Below are positions 17,837 through 28,762 of a stretch of DNA of 64,000 nt, piece by piece (position 1 is the first letter of the stretch; the number at the start of each line of letters is the position of its first letter). The position numbers were made by a program, and so were the translations under genes. Under the pieces are notes generated by a model. The model saw only the letters and a program-made list of their open reading frames with translations, had not been told where the DNA came from and did not search any database. Source of the DNA: Streptomyces musisoli (lineage in GTDB: Bacteria; Actinomycetota; Actinomycetes; Streptomycetales; Streptomycetaceae); the NCBI RefSeq assembly GCF_016741855.1, contig NZ_JAERRH010000008.1, forward strand, positions 124,001 through 188,000, written 5' to 3'.

Positions 17837-18817
17837 GTGACCGGGATCAAGACGACCGGCGAGAAGAAGTTGATGTTCTTCTCCGGCCGCGCCCACCCCG
17901 AGCTTGCCGAGGAGGTCGCCCAGCAGCTGGGTGTCGGGGTCGTCCCGACGAAGGCCTTCGACTTCGCGAACGGTGAGATCTATGTCCGTTACCAGGAGTC
18001 GGCTCGTGGTGCGGACTGCTTTCTGATCCAGAGCCACACGGCTCCGATCAACAAGTGGATCATGGAGCAGCTGATCATGATCGACGCGCTGAAGCGTGCG
18101 TCGGCTCGTTCCATCACGGTGATCGTGCCGTTCTACGGTTACGCGCGGCAGGACAAGAAGCACCGGGGTCGTGAACCGATTTCGGCGCGTCTGATCGCGG
18201 ATCTGATGAAGACGGCGGGGGCGGACCGGATCCTGACCGTGGATCTGCACACGGACCAGATCCAGGGGTTCTTCGACGGTCCGGTGGATCACCTGTTCGC
18301 GTTGCCGCTTCTGGCGGATTACGTGGGCGCCAAGGTGGACCGGGAGAAGCTGACGGTCGTGTCGCCGGATGCGGGTCGGGTGCGGGTGGCGGACCGGTGG
18401 TGTGACCGGCTCGGTGCGCCGCTGGCGATCGTGCACAAGCGGCGTGACAAGGACGTGGCGAACCAGGTGACCGTCCACGAGGTGGTGGGTGAGGTCAAGG
18501 GCCGGGTGTGTGTCCTCGTGGACGACATGATCGACACGGGTGGCACGATCTGTGCGGCGGCCGATGCGCTGTTCGCGCACGGTGCGGAGGATGTCATCGT
18601 GACGGCGACGCATGGTGTGCTTTCGGGTCCGGCCGCGGATCGGCTGAAGAACTCCCGGGTGAGTGAGTTCGTGTTCACGAACACGCTGCCGACGCCGGCG
18701 GAGCTGGGCCGTGATCTGGACAAGATCAAGGTGCTGTCGATCGCTCCGACGATTGCGAGTGCGGTGCGTGAGGTGTTCGAGGATGGTTCGGTGACCAGCC
18801 TCTTCGACGAGCAGTGA
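17837..18817 (+). CDS. prs: ribose-phosphate pyrophosphokinase (PRPP synthase)
   Basis: This enzyme makes 5-phosphoribosyl-1-pyrophosphate from ribose-5-phosphate and ATP for purine, pyrimidine, His and Trp synthesis. It is 326 residues long, with YGYARQDKKHRGREPIS for ATP and ribose binding, LTVDLHTDQIQGFF for metal binding, and the PRPP loop VDDMIDTGGTI. The GTG start lies 9 nt after GAGGAG. The 153-bp leader contains a weak 6-bp hairpin (CCTCTC/GAGAGG, 17768-17789), and the gene could be partly driven from glmU. Confidence 0.97.
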   Translation: MTGIKTTGEKKLMFFSGRAHPELAEEVAQQLGVGVVPTKAFDFANGEIYVRYQESARGADCFLIQSHTAPINKWIMEQLIMIDALKRASARSITVIVPFYGYARQDKKHRGREPISARLIADLMKTAGADRILTVDLHTDQIQGFFDGPVDHLFALPLLADYVGAKVDREKLTVVSPDAGRVRVADRWCDRLGAPLAIVHKRRDKDVANQVTVHEVVGEVKGRVCVLVDDMIDTGGTICAAADALFAHGAEDVIVTATHGVLSGPAADRLKNSRVSEFVFTNTLPTPAELGRDLDKIKVLSIAPTIASAVREVFEDGSVTSLFDEQ

Positions 18818-18858
18818 GGTTTCTGCTCGGTCGTCGCCGGCGTTAGCCGTTGATCCTT

Positions 18859-18888
18859 TTGAGTGCGGCCTCCCCCTCTGAGTAGACT
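18859..18888 (+). promoter_or_regulatory. HrdB-type promoter for rplY
   Basis: TTGAGT (18859-18864) and TAGACT (18883-18888) are separated by 18 bp, a near-consensus housekeeping promoter. The predicted start near 18895 leaves a leader of roughly 128 nt before rplY. Confidence 0.8.
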
Positions 18889-19022
18889 GGCGCAGTTGCT
18901 CGGCGAGGGAGGCCGTGTTCGTTCATGCGGACGCGGCGGTCCGTTATCGACGCGCTCTTCGTAGCAGGCCGTTCGTGGCCGGGTGACCACGTCCGTTCCA
19001 GTTTCTACGAGGAGTGATCCAC

Positions 19023-19619
19023 ATGTCCGAGGTGAAGCTCGCCGCCGAGACCCGTTCCGAGTTCGGCAAGGGTGCGGCTCGTCGCATCCGCCGTGACAAC
19101 AAGGTTCCGGTCGTTCTGTACGGTCACGGCACCGACCCGGTGCACCTGACCCTGCCGGGTCACGAGCTGCTGCTGGCGCTGCGTACGCCGAACGTCCTGA
19201 TCTCCCTGGAGATCGACGGCAAGGCCAGCGAGCTGGCGATTCCGAAGGCCGTGCAGCGTGACCCGCTGAAGGGCTTCCTGGAGCACGTCGACCTGCTGCT
19301 GGTCAAGCGTGGCGAGAAGGTCACGGTCGAGATTCCGGTGCACACCGAGGGCGAGCTGGCCCCGGGTGGCAACCTGCTCGAGCACGTGCTGAACGCGCTG
19401 CCGGTCGAGGCCGAGGCCACGCACATCCCCGAGTCCGTCACGGTCTCCGTCGAGGGCCTGGAGGCCGGTGCCTCCGTCCACGCCAAGGACATCAAGCTCC
19501 CGGGCGGCGTGACCCTGGCCGTCGAGGAGGACGCCGTCGTCCTTCAGGTCCTGGCCGCGCAGGCGGAGGAGACCGCGGGCGAAGAGGCCGCCGAGGGTGA
19601 AGAGGCCGCCGAGGCCTGA
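19023..19619 (+). CDS. rplY: 50S ribosomal protein bL25, CTC form
   Basis: This 198-residue long form (CTC/TL5) of bL25 binds 5S rRNA. The N-terminal domain has EFGKGAARRIRRDNKVPVVLYG, the second domain follows, and it ends in an acidic Glu/Ala tail (EEAAEGEEAAEA) typical of actinobacteria. ATG at 19023 is favoured over the one at 19014 because GAGGAG (19008-19013) has the right spacing. pth follows 215 bp later, the order also known in Bacillus (ctc-spoVC). Confidence 0.96.
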   Translation: MSEVKLAAETRSEFGKGAARRIRRDNKVPVVLYGHGTDPVHLTLPGHELLLALRTPNVLISLEIDGKASELAIPKAVQRDPLKGFLEHVDLLLVKRGEKVTVEIPVHTEGELAPGGNLLEHVLNALPVEAEATHIPESVTVSVEGLEAGASVHAKDIKLPGGVTLAVEEDAVVLQVLAAQAEETAGEEAAEGEEAAEA

Positions 19620-19775
19620 GTCCGGCCGGCGGCTCGGCCGCGGCTGTCGTGAGCGTGTTTCGAGGCGCCCGGCACTGCGGGCTGCGCCCACCTTTCCCCG
19701 GTCTCGGCTTCGCCCGAGCGGGGGGACCACCATCGCCGTGCGGAGCGATTGCCCACAGCGGTAGCCATACGGCTT

Positions 19776-19809
19776 CAGCCGCTGCTTCCCTTGGGGGGAG
19801 CAGCGGCTG
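19776..19809 (+). terminator. hairpin between rplY and pth
   Basis: CAGCCGCTGCT and AGCAGCGGCTG form an 11-bp perfect stem with a 12-nt loop. It stands only 12 nt before the pth ribosome site, so it could be the rplY terminator or attenuate read-through into pth. Confidence 0.75.
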
Positions 19810-19834
19810 TTGCCTTGCATGAGGAGACATCGAC

Positions 19835-20431
19835 GTGACCACTCCCGCCACCGGCCCCTGGCTCATCGTCGGGCTCGGCAATCCCGGTCCGGAGTACGGC
19901 ATGAACCGGCACAATGTCGGCTTCATGGTGGCCGACCTGCTCGCGGAGCGGATCGGGGGGAAGTTCAAGCGGGCGGGGAAGGCGCAGGCGCAGGTGCTGG
20001 AGGGGCGGATCGGTCCGGCCGGGCCGGCGAGCCGTCGGGTGATCGTGGCGAAGCCGATGTCGTACATGAATCTGTCCGGCGGTCCGGTGAACGCGCTGAA
20101 GGATTTCTACAAGGTGCCGGTGGCGAATGTCGTGGCGGTCCATGACGAGCTGGACATCGATTACGGCACGTTGCGGTTGAAGCTGGGTGGCGGGGACAAC
20201 GGGCACAACGGTCTGAAGTCGATGTCGAAGGCGATGGGGCCGGATTATCACCGGGTGCGGTTCGGGATCGGCCGGCCGCCGGGGCGGATGCAGGTGGCCG
20301 ACTTCGTGTTGAAGGATTTCTCGTCCACCGAGCGCAAGGAGCTGGACTGGTTCGTGGACCGTGCGGCGGATGCGGTGGAGTGTCTGGTGATCGAGGGGCT
20401 GGAGCGGGCGCAGAGCACGTACAACTCCTGA
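19835..20431 (+). CDS. pth: peptidyl-tRNA hydrolase
   Basis: Pth releases tRNA from stalled peptidyl-tRNA. It is 198 residues long, with GLGNPGPEYGMNRHNVGFMV containing the catalytic His, KPMSYMNLSGGPV for substrate binding, and VVAVHDELDIDYG with the conserved Asp. The GTG start is set by GAGGAG 9 nt upstream. Confidence 0.97.
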   Translation: MTTPATGPWLIVGLGNPGPEYGMNRHNVGFMVADLLAERIGGKFKRAGKAQAQVLEGRIGPAGPASRRVIVAKPMSYMNLSGGPVNALKDFYKVPVANVVAVHDELDIDYGTLRLKLGGGDNGHNGLKSMSKAMGPDYHRVRFGIGRPPGRMQVADFVLKDFSSTERKELDWFVDRAADAVECLVIEGLERAQSTYNS

Positions 20432-20483
20432 CTTGTCCGCCCAGGACGCCCCCGCGAGTTGACCGGTGGTAGGGGTATGGCCA

Positions 20484-20990
20484 ATGATCCCGGCCATGCC
20501 TGCCACAGCCAGTACCGCCCGTCAGGCGTCCGTGTCCGCGCTGCGGTTCGGGCGGGTCGCGGCGATGGGTGCGATCGCCGCGCTGATCGTGTTCGCCGGG
20601 GTGTGGGGTTCCTGGGGGACCGCACAGCACGTGATGCTGACCAAGGGGCGCGAGCGGGGCACGGTCCGGGTGACGGAGTGCGCGGGGGATGTGTGCAGCG
20701 GGCCGTTCACGCCCGGGTCGTCGGGGGCGCGGGCCCGTACGCGGGTGGAGATCGAGGAGTCGGTCGCGGTGCGTGCGGGGACGACGTACGACGTGGTGCT
20801 GAAGCCCGGTGGCGGGGACGCGGTGCGGTCCGGTCCGGCGGGGATCCTGTTCGCGTGGGTGCCGCTGGGCGGGGCGCTGCTGCTGGCGTCGGTGGTGGTC
20901 GCGGGTGGGATGCGGCTGGTCCGGCCGGCGTGGGTGCTGGCGCTTGCGGGGGCGGGGCTGCTGACGGTGACGTTCGTGGCGTTGCAGTAG
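20484..20990 (+). CDS. small actinobacterial membrane protein, unknown function
   Basis: This is a 168-residue protein with a predicted helix near residues 22-45 (AAMGAIAALIVFAGVWGSWG), an extracytoplasmic region holding one close cysteine pair (TECAGDVCSG), and two closely spaced C-terminal helices. The start is uncertain: ATG 20484 follows AGGGG, while GTG 20466 and ATG 20496 are alternatives. It lies 53 bp after pth on the same strand and is probably read with it. I do not recognise a family. Confidence 0.7.
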   Translation: MIPAMPATASTARQASVSALRFGRVAAMGAIAALIVFAGVWGSWGTAQHVMLTKGRERGTVRVTECAGDVCSGPFTPGSSGARARTRVEIEESVAVRAGTTYDVVLKPGGGDAVRSGPAGILFAWVPLGGALLLASVVVAGGMRLVRPAWVLALAGAGLLTVTFVALQ

Positions 20991-21017
20991 CCGGGCTTGT
21001 GGTGGCCGTGGGACGAG

Positions 21018-21051
21018 GGTGCCCCCGGGGTCGTACGACCTCGGGGGCACC
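21018..21051. terminator. bidirectional terminator between convergent genes
   Basis: GGTGCCCCCGGGGTCGT and ACGACCTCGGGGGCACC pair over 17 bp with one G-T wobble and essentially no loop. The hairpin lies between the small membrane-protein gene and ppc, and could stop transcription from both sides. Confidence 0.85.
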
Positions 21052-21066
21052 TTGTGTCTGTGCGGG

Positions 21067-23799
<2,733 letters not shown>

Positions 23800-23970
23800 A
23801 GGTGCGGCTCCTTGCAGTGTTGAAGCTCGTCTGGAGGGGAACCCGGCCGGCTGCCGCGCGGCGGGCGCCGCATACGGGCCGGAGCGTCCGGGAAGGAAAC
23901 TTCAGCGGACCGCGCTGTCCGACCGAGTCCAAGGATAGGTGGCGATGTGGACGCGCAGGGTCTGGGGCTC

Positions 23971-24027
23971 TTGCCGCCGCCTGTCACGCTGCCATACTTA
24001 CGTCGCCGTAGGTTACGGAACCGTAGG
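23971..24027 (+). promoter_or_regulatory. desaturase promoter and candidate TetR operator
   Basis: TTGCCG (23971-23976) and CATACT (23993-23998) are spaced by 16 bp. Just downstream is TACGG-AA-CCGTA (24014-24025), an inverted repeat nested in direct repeats of CCGTAGG (24006-24012 and 24021-24027). The position fits repression by the TetR protein encoded after the desaturase. The remaining bases of the 310-bp ppc/desaturase spacer show nothing else. Confidence 0.5.
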
Positions 24028-24109
24028 GAAGAGCGTCGAGTTCCCGTTCGGTGCCGGCGGCCCCGGCGTCTGACTCGACCCTCGACCTTCGACCCCACAG
24101 GGGACGCGC

Positions 24110-25117
24110 ATGACCTCAAGTTCCGATGTGATCGACGAAGCCCGTAAGGCCACCGACGCAGCTCTTCCCTCCGCCACGCTGGGCGGTGAGCAGAAGCGGT
24201 CGATCGAGCAGATCACGCTGCTGCTCTTCATCACCGTGCCCTTCCTGGCGCTGGTGGCGGCCGTGCCGCTGGCCTGGGGCCGGGGGGTGAGCTGGCTCGA
24301 CGTGGGCCTGCTGGTGTTCTTCTACTTCCTGGGGTGCCACGGCATCACGATCGGTTTCCACCGGTACTTCACCCATGGTTCGTTCAAGGCCAAGCGGCCG
24401 CTGCGGATCGCGCTGGCGATCATGGGTTCGCTGGCGGTCGAGGGTCCCCTGGTGCGCTGGGTGGCCGATCACCGCAAGCACCACAAGTTCTCCGACGCGG
24501 AGGGTGACCCGCATTCTCCGTGGCGGTTCGGTGAGACGGTTCCGGCGCTGATGAAGGGCCTGTGGTGGGCGCACATCGGCTGGCTGTTCGATGAGGAGCA
24601 GACCCCGCAGGAGAAGTACGCGCCGGATCTGATCAAGGATCCGGCGATCCGTGCGATCTCCCGCCAGTTCGTCTTCTGGACGGCCCTCTCGCTGGCGTTG
24701 CCGGCGCTGATCGGCGGTCTGGTGACGATGTCGTGGTGGGGCGCGTGCACGGCCTTCTTCTGGGGTTCACTCGTGCGGGTGGCGCTGTTGCACCATGTGA
24801 CGTGGTCGATCAACTCGATCTGTCACGCGGTGGGCAAGCGGCCGTTCAAGTCGCGGGACCGTTCCGGCAACGTGTGGTGGCTGGCGGTCCTGTCGTGCGG
24901 CGAGTCGTGGCACAACCTGCACCATGCCGACCCGACCTCGGCGCGGCACGGCGTGATGCGCGGCCAGATCGATTCGTCGGCTCGTTTCATCCGCTGGTTC
25001 GAGCTGCTCGGCTGGGCGTACGACGTGCGCTGGCCGTCACGCTCCCGTATCGATTCGCGGCGCAACACCGGGGACGGCGGCTCCCGGCGCCGGAGGGAAA
25101 CCGCAGAGGCGGCATGA
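24110..25117 (+). CDS. membrane acyl-CoA/fatty acid desaturase
   Basis: This 335-residue di-iron desaturase inserts a double bond into acyl chains and so tunes membrane fluidity. All three histidine boxes are intact: H84-RYFT-H89, H121-RK-HH125 and H268-NL-HH272. Four hydrophobic helices flank them. It starts at ATG 24110 and its TGA overlaps the TetR start as ATGA, giving a feedback-type operon in which the regulator probably senses acyl-CoA or fatty acid. Confidence 0.94.
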   Translation: MTSSSDVIDEARKATDAALPSATLGGEQKRSIEQITLLLFITVPFLALVAAVPLAWGRGVSWLDVGLLVFFYFLGCHGITIGFHRYFTHGSFKAKRPLRIALAIMGSLAVEGPLVRWVADHRKHHKFSDAEGDPHSPWRFGETVPALMKGLWWAHIGWLFDEEQTPQEKYAPDLIKDPAIRAISRQFVFWTALSLALPALIGGLVTMSWWGACTAFFWGSLVRVALLHHVTWSINSICHAVGKRPFKSRDRSGNVWWLAVLSCGESWHNLHHADPTSARHGVMRGQIDSSARFIRWFELLGWAYDVRWPSRSRIDSRRNTGDGGSRRRRETAEAA

Positions 25118-25791
25118 TTGACGCCGTGGCGACCGACTCCAGCAGCACTTCCAGCAACGACAAACCGCGGCGGACCCGCCGGACCCGCATGACCGGTGCG
25201 GAGCGCCGCCAGCAGCTGCTGGAGATCGGTCGCACCCTTTTCGCGGCGAAGGGCTTCGAGGGCACGTCGGTCGAGGAGATCGCGGCGAAGGCCGGGGTGT
25301 CCAAGCCGGTGGTGTACGAGCACTTCGGCGGCAAGGAAGGGCTGTACGCGGTGGTGGTGGACCGCGAGATGCGGCGGCTGCTGGACATGGTGACCGGCTC
25401 GCTGACCGCCGGTCATCCGCGCGAGCTGTGCGAGCAGGCCGCGTTCGCCCTGCTGGATTACATCGAGGAGTACACGGACGGCTTCCGGATCCTGGTCCGG
25501 GACTCGCCCATCCCGCAGTCCACGGGGTCCTTCGCGTCGCTGATCTCGGACATCGCCACCCAGGTGGAGGACATCCTGGGCCGTGAGTTCAAGAGCCGGG
25601 GTTTTGATCCGAAGCTCGCCCCGCTCTACGCCCAGGCCCTGGTCGGCATGGTCGCGCTGACCGGTCAGTGGTGGCTGGACGTGCGCCGCCCGAAGAAGGC
25701 GGAGGTGGCGGCGCACCTGGTGAATCTGGCGTGGCACGGTCTGGACGGGCTGGAGCAGAAGCCGCGGCTGATAGGCCACCGCAAGAGCTGA
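25114..25791 (+). CDS. TetR-family regulator, probable desaturase regulator
   Basis: This is a 225-residue TetR protein. The HTH lies in RRQQLLEIGRTLFAAKGFEGTSVEEIAAKAGVSKPVVYEHFGGKEGLY, near residues 29-76, with a C-terminal ligand domain like actinobacterial fatty-acid-responsive members. It is translationally coupled to the desaturase. A GTG four codons downstream is an alternative start. Direct regulation of the desaturase is inferred from the operon and the dyad at 24014-24025. Confidence 0.9.
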   Translation: MIDAVATDSSSTSSNDKPRRTRRTRMTGAERRQQLLEIGRTLFAAKGFEGTSVEEIAAKAGVSKPVVYEHFGGKEGLYAVVVDREMRRLLDMVTGSLTAGHPRELCEQAAFALLDYIEEYTDGFRILVRDSPIPQSTGSFASLISDIATQVEDILGREFKSRGFDPKLAPLYAQALVGMVALTGQWWLDVRRPKKAEVAAHLVNLAWHGLDGLEQKPRLIGHRKS

Positions 25792-25831
25792 GGCTCGCGC
25801 GCGGCCGGTTCCGGGCGGGCGACGAGCGTTC

Positions 25832-26728
25832 TCATCCCTCCTTCACGGCCACGGCGAACAGCCGGCGGAACGGCATGACGGTGCCGTACGGCGCGCCGGG
25901 GTAGGCCTTGCGCAGCAGGTCCCGGTATTCGGTGAGGAACGCGTCGCGCGCTTCGGGGTCGTCGGCGAGTGCGGTCAGGGCGGGCCGCAGGCCGGTGCCC
26001 TTCACCCAGTCGAGGACCGGGTCCTCGCCCTGCAGGACGTGGAAGTACGTGGTCTGCCACACGTCGGCGGTGCAGCCGAGGCGGGCGAGGCGGTCCAGGT
26101 AGGCGCCGGGGGTGTGCACGGAGTCGGTGTGGCGCAGGACGTCGGCGAGGCGGGCGCGCCAGCGGGGGCCGGCGGCGAGTTCGCGCATCAGGGCGTGCAG
26201 CGGGGCGTCGATGTTGTCGGGGACCTGGAAGGCGAAGACGCCGCCGGGTCGCAGTGCGGCGGTCCAGCCCTCGAAGCGGTCGGCGTGGCCCGGCACCCAC
26301 TGGAGGGTGGCGTTGGAGACGATCAGGTCGTACGGCTCCTCGGGCGACCAGGTGCGCAGGTCGGCGTGGGCGAAGTCCAGCCTGCCGCCTCGGGGGGTGG
26401 GTCCCTCGTGGTCGACGTGGGCCTTGTCGAGCATCTCGGGGGAGTTGTCGTACCCGGTGATGTGGGCGGTGGGCCAGCGGTCGGCGAGGAGGACGGTGAC
26501 GTTGCCGGGGCCGCAGCCGAGGTCGGCGATGCGGGGCCGGTCCGCGGTCGGGTCCGCGGTCCGGCCCTCGGTCCGGTCCTCGGTCCGGTCCGGGATCCGG
26601 TCCGGGATCCGGTCCGGGATCCGGTCCGGGATCCGGTCCGGGATCCGGGCGAGGAGGTCGGCGAAGGGGCGGGCCCGGTGGCCGGCGTGGCGAAGGTACT
26701 GGGCGGGGTCCCAGGTGGGCTGCGTCAT
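25832..26728 (-). CDS. tam: trans-aconitate 2-methyltransferase
   Basis: Tam methylates trans-aconitate, a by-product that inhibits aconitase, using S-adenosylmethionine. It is 298 residues, with WDPAQYLRHAGHRARPFADLLARI at the N-terminus, the SAM motif IADLGCGPGNVT, then SNATLQWVPGH and the MPFRRLFAVA end typical of Tam. An insertion before the SAM motif consists of five IPDR tetrapeptides followed by TEDRTEGRTADPTADRP, encoded by 12-bp tandem repeats. It diverges from tamR across a dyad operator. Confidence 0.93.
   Translation of the reverse strand: MTQPTWDPAQYLRHAGHRARPFADLLARIPDRIPDRIPDRIPDRIPDRTEDRTEGRTADPTADRPRIADLGCGPGNVTVLLADRWPTAHITGYDNSPEMLDKAHVDHEGPTPRGGRLDFAHADLRTWSPEEPYDLIVSNATLQWVPGHADRFEGWTAALRPGGVFAFQVPDNIDAPLHALMRELAAGPRWRARLADVLRHTDSVHTPGAYLDRLARLGCTADVWQTTYFHVLQGEDPVLDWVKGTGLRPALTALADDPEARDAFLTEYRDLLRKAYPGAPYGTVMPFRRLFAVAVKEG
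26586..26645. repeat. in-frame 12-bp tandem repeat inside tam (5 copies)
   Basis: Five exact copies of CGGTCCGGGATC encode (IPDR)5 in a loop preceding the methyltransferase core. The 12-bp period keeps the reading frame whatever the copy number. More degenerate copies extend towards 26536. Confidence 0.9.
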
Positions 26729-26750
26729 GCCTCCACTGTCCCCGCCCGTT

Positions 26751-26783
26751 TCTCTCGATGTCAAGAGACTCGACATCAAGAGA
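26751..26783. promoter_or_regulatory. TamR operator candidate
   Basis: TCTCTCGATGTC (26751-26762) and GACATCAAGAGA (26772-26783) are inverted repeats matching at 11 of 12 positions around a 9-bp spacer. They lie between the divergent tam and tamR starts. S. coelicolor TamR is known to bind the tam/tamR intergenic region and to be released by trans-aconitate and related tricarboxylates; this dyad is the obvious site. Confidence 0.75.
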
Positions 26784-26816
26784 CTTCATGTCGACACAAC
26801 CACTACACTGATCTCC

Positions 26817-27314
26817 ATGGAGGACGAGGTCGATCGGCTGGTCGCAGCGTGGCGCCGGGAGCGTCCGGACCTCGACGTGGAGCCGCTGGAAGTGCTGAGC
26901 CGGGTGAGCCGCCTCGCCCGGCATCTGGATCGCGCCCGCCGGCTCGCCTTCGCCGAGCATCAGCTGGAGCCCTGGGAGTTCGACGTGCTGACCGCGCTGC
27001 GGCGCGCGGGCACGCCGTACCAGCTCTCCCCCGGCCAGCTGCTGACGCAGACACTGGTCACTTCGGGCACGATGACCAACCGGATCGACCGGCTGGCGAA
27101 GAAGGGCCTGGTGGAGCGGCTGCCCGACCCCAGCGACCGGCGGGGTGTACTGGTGCGGCTGACCGACGTGGGCCGGGATCGCGCGGACCAGGCGCTGGCG
27201 GGCCTGCTGGAGCAGGAGCGGGCGATCCTCGCCGAGCTGTCCCGGGCCCAGCGCGCGGAACTGGCCGGCCTGCTGCGCCAGCTGACCGCTCCGTTCGACA
27301 ACATCCCCGGTTAG
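26817..27314 (+). CDS. tamR: MarR-family regulator of tam
   Basis: This is a 165-residue MarR/UrtR-type repressor with an N-terminal helical extension (EDEVDRLVAAWRRERPDLDVEPLEVLSR), as in the ligand-binding branch that senses trans-aconitate, citrate and related acids. The winged HTH spans LSPGQLLTQTLVTSGTMTNRIDRLAKKGLVERLPDPSDRRG. The divergent tam gene and the dyad between them support the name. No ribosome site precedes the ATG; TACACT (26804-26809) ends 7 nt before it, so the mRNA may be leaderless. Confidence 0.92.
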   Translation: MEDEVDRLVAAWRRERPDLDVEPLEVLSRVSRLARHLDRARRLAFAEHQLEPWEFDVLTALRRAGTPYQLSPGQLLTQTLVTSGTMTNRIDRLAKKGLVERLPDPSDRRGVLVRLTDVGRDRADQALAGLLEQERAILAELSRAQRAELAGLLRQLTAPFDNIPG

Positions 27315-27665
27315 GGCGCCCCGCCCACCAGGCGGATCCCGCCGAGGACGCGGGGCTTGCGCGCGCTCCCGAAAGGGGGCGCTCCCGCCGGGCGCCGCCA
27401 CCCGACGGCACCCCATACTCATCGCGCTTCCGCCGGGCGTCGCCACCCGACGGCACCCCGCACTCATCGCGCCCCCGCCGGGCGTCGCCACCCGACGGCA
27501 CCCGACAACCATGGCGCCCCCGGCGGCGTCGCCACCCGTCGGCACCCCGCGCTCATCGCGCTCGCCCGAGGCTCTCGCGTCGGCTGCGTCCCGCGCCTCG
27601 CGCCGGTCCGCGCCGGGCCCCGATCAGGCGGGTTGATCAGGCACTGTTCGTCTCACCCGGGCAGG
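27315..27665. other. gene-free spacer between convergent tamR and response-regulator genes
   Basis: The spacer is filled largely by the 45-bp tandem array at 27386-27563. Open frames cross it on both strands only because the repeat lacks stop codons. No hairpin with a clear terminator shape was found. Confidence 0.6.
27386..27563. repeat. 45-bp tandem repeat, four copies
   Basis: Copies start at 27386, 27431, 27476 and about 27520 (periods 45, 45 and 44). The shared core reads CGCCGGGCGTCGCCACCC then GACGGCACCC. A closely related core recurs in the array at 51999-52090, so the two belong to one repeat family. Confidence 0.9.
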
Positions 27666-28442
27666 TCAGGCGCTGTTCGTCGTCTCTTCCGGCACGATCC
27701 GCCCGGCCGTTCCCAGGTCCACCGGGCCCACACCCGCCCGCCGGGCCAGCGCGACGGCGGCCAGCGTGGAGTGGACGCCCAGCTTGCCGAGGACGTTCTG
27801 CATATGGGTGCGGACGGTGTGCGGGGAGAGGAAGAGCCGCTCGGCGACGGCCTTGCGGCCGAGTCCGGCGACCATGCAGCGCAGCACCTCCCGCTCCCTC
27901 GGGGTGAGGGACTCCACCAGCCGCTCGCTCTCGGTGCGGTGCCGGCGGGCGGCCGTCAGTTCCTTCAGCACCCCGGTGAGCAGCGCGGGCGGGAGATGGG
28001 TCTCGTCGCGCAGCACTCCCCGGATCACCGTCAGCAGCCGGGAGAGCGAGCAGTCCTTGGCGACCCAGCCGGAGGCGCCGGCCTGGAGGGCGAGGGCCGC
28101 GCGGCGCGGGTCGTCCTTCTCGGCGAGGACGACGATCCGTACGGCGGGCTGGGCGGTGCGGACGCCGGCGACGAGGGAGATCCCGTCGACCAGGCCCTCC
28201 TCGTTGCCCTCCCGCACCGGCACGGCCGGGCGGGTGCCGGGCAGGTTGCCGCCCAGGTCGGCGTCGACCAGGAGGACGTCGTAGCGGCGGCCCTCGCCGG
28301 CCGCGCGTTCCAGGCAGCGCAGCGCGGCCGGGCCGCTGCCGGCGGCGAAGACGTCGACGTCGGGCTCGGCGGCCAGGGCCGCGGCGAGCGACTCGGCGAA
28401 GATGCGGTGGTCGTCGACGACCAGGACTCGGATGCGAACCAC
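27666..28442 (-). CDS. LuxR/NarL-family response regulator, orphan
   Basis: This is a 258-residue two-domain regulator. The receiver has the acidic pair D10-D11, phospho-acceptor D60 in YDVLLVDADLGG and a conserved Lys in WVAKDCS. Between beta-3 and beta-4 there is an extra loop of about 20 residues (NLPGTRPAVPVREGNEEG). The C-terminal HTH reads LTPREREVLRCMVAGLGRKAVAERLFLSPHTVRTHMQNVLGKLGV. No kinase is adjacent. The GTG start at 28442 follows AAGGGGG. Upstream lies a cluster of TCCGGA sites. Confidence 0.9.
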   Translation of the reverse strand: MVRIRVLVVDDHRIFAESLAAALAAEPDVDVFAAGSGPAALRCLERAAGEGRRYDVLLVDADLGGNLPGTRPAVPVREGNEEGLVDGISLVAGVRTAQPAVRIVVLAEKDDPRRAALALQAGASGWVAKDCSLSRLLTVIRGVLRDETHLPPALLTGVLKELTAARRHRTESERLVESLTPREREVLRCMVAGLGRKAVAERLFLSPHTVRTHMQNVLGKLGVHSTLAAVALARRAGVGPVDLGTAGRIVPEETTNSA

Positions 28443-28762
28443 GAAACCCCCTTCCCCAGGCTCCGCGTGGAGCAGGGGATACCAAGGTCCGGAAAATTCC
28501 GGAATAGGCCGGTCCGGAAATGCCCGGAAAAGGTCCGGAGAACGACGACCGACACGGGGACGACACCCGCGGACAAGGATGCGCACCGCTCGGCCGCCGC
28601 CGTTGCGGAGACTGCTACCCCCACCGCGGGCGTCGAACCCGCCTGTCTCGCCCCCTGAGCGGCACCGGCCCCCACCGGTGCTGTTCCTCAGAGTACGGAT
28701 GAGAGCACGGAGCGGAAGGAGATTTACAGAACTGGCCGTCCGGCACGTTTATGGTGTGCCGC
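28443..28762. other. divergent spacer between response regulator and GNAT gene
   Basis: No gene is recognised. It holds a TCCGGA-rich cluster at 28486-28540 and hairpins at 28626-28642 (GCGGG/CCCGC) and 28662-28681 (GCACCGG/CCGGTGC). The first hairpin looks like a tRNA T-arm but lacks the rest of a tRNA. Confidence 0.5.
28486..28540. promoter_or_regulatory. cluster of TCCGGA motifs upstream of the response regulator
   Basis: TCCGGAA-AA-TTCCGGA (28488-28503) is a 7-bp inverted repeat. Further TCCGGA cores occur at 28513 and 28534, and a related CCCGGAA at 28524. The spacing is about 21-25 bp. It lies 44-98 bp before the leftward regulator start and could be an autoregulatory site. Confidence 0.4.

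Noticed and set aside
27058..27501. Minus-strand frame with 15-residue repeats over the 45-bp array
   Set aside because: The repeat is open in several frames, the frame continues antisense to tamR, and no start signal is present.
27386..27563. Possible CRISPR array
   Set aside because: The units are contiguous tandem repeats without unique spacers, and no cas genes occur in the window.
28600..28670. tRNA or tRNA fragment on the minus strand
   Set aside because: GCGGG-TTCGACG-CCCGC looks like a T-arm, but no acceptor, D or anticodon arms can be drawn around it.
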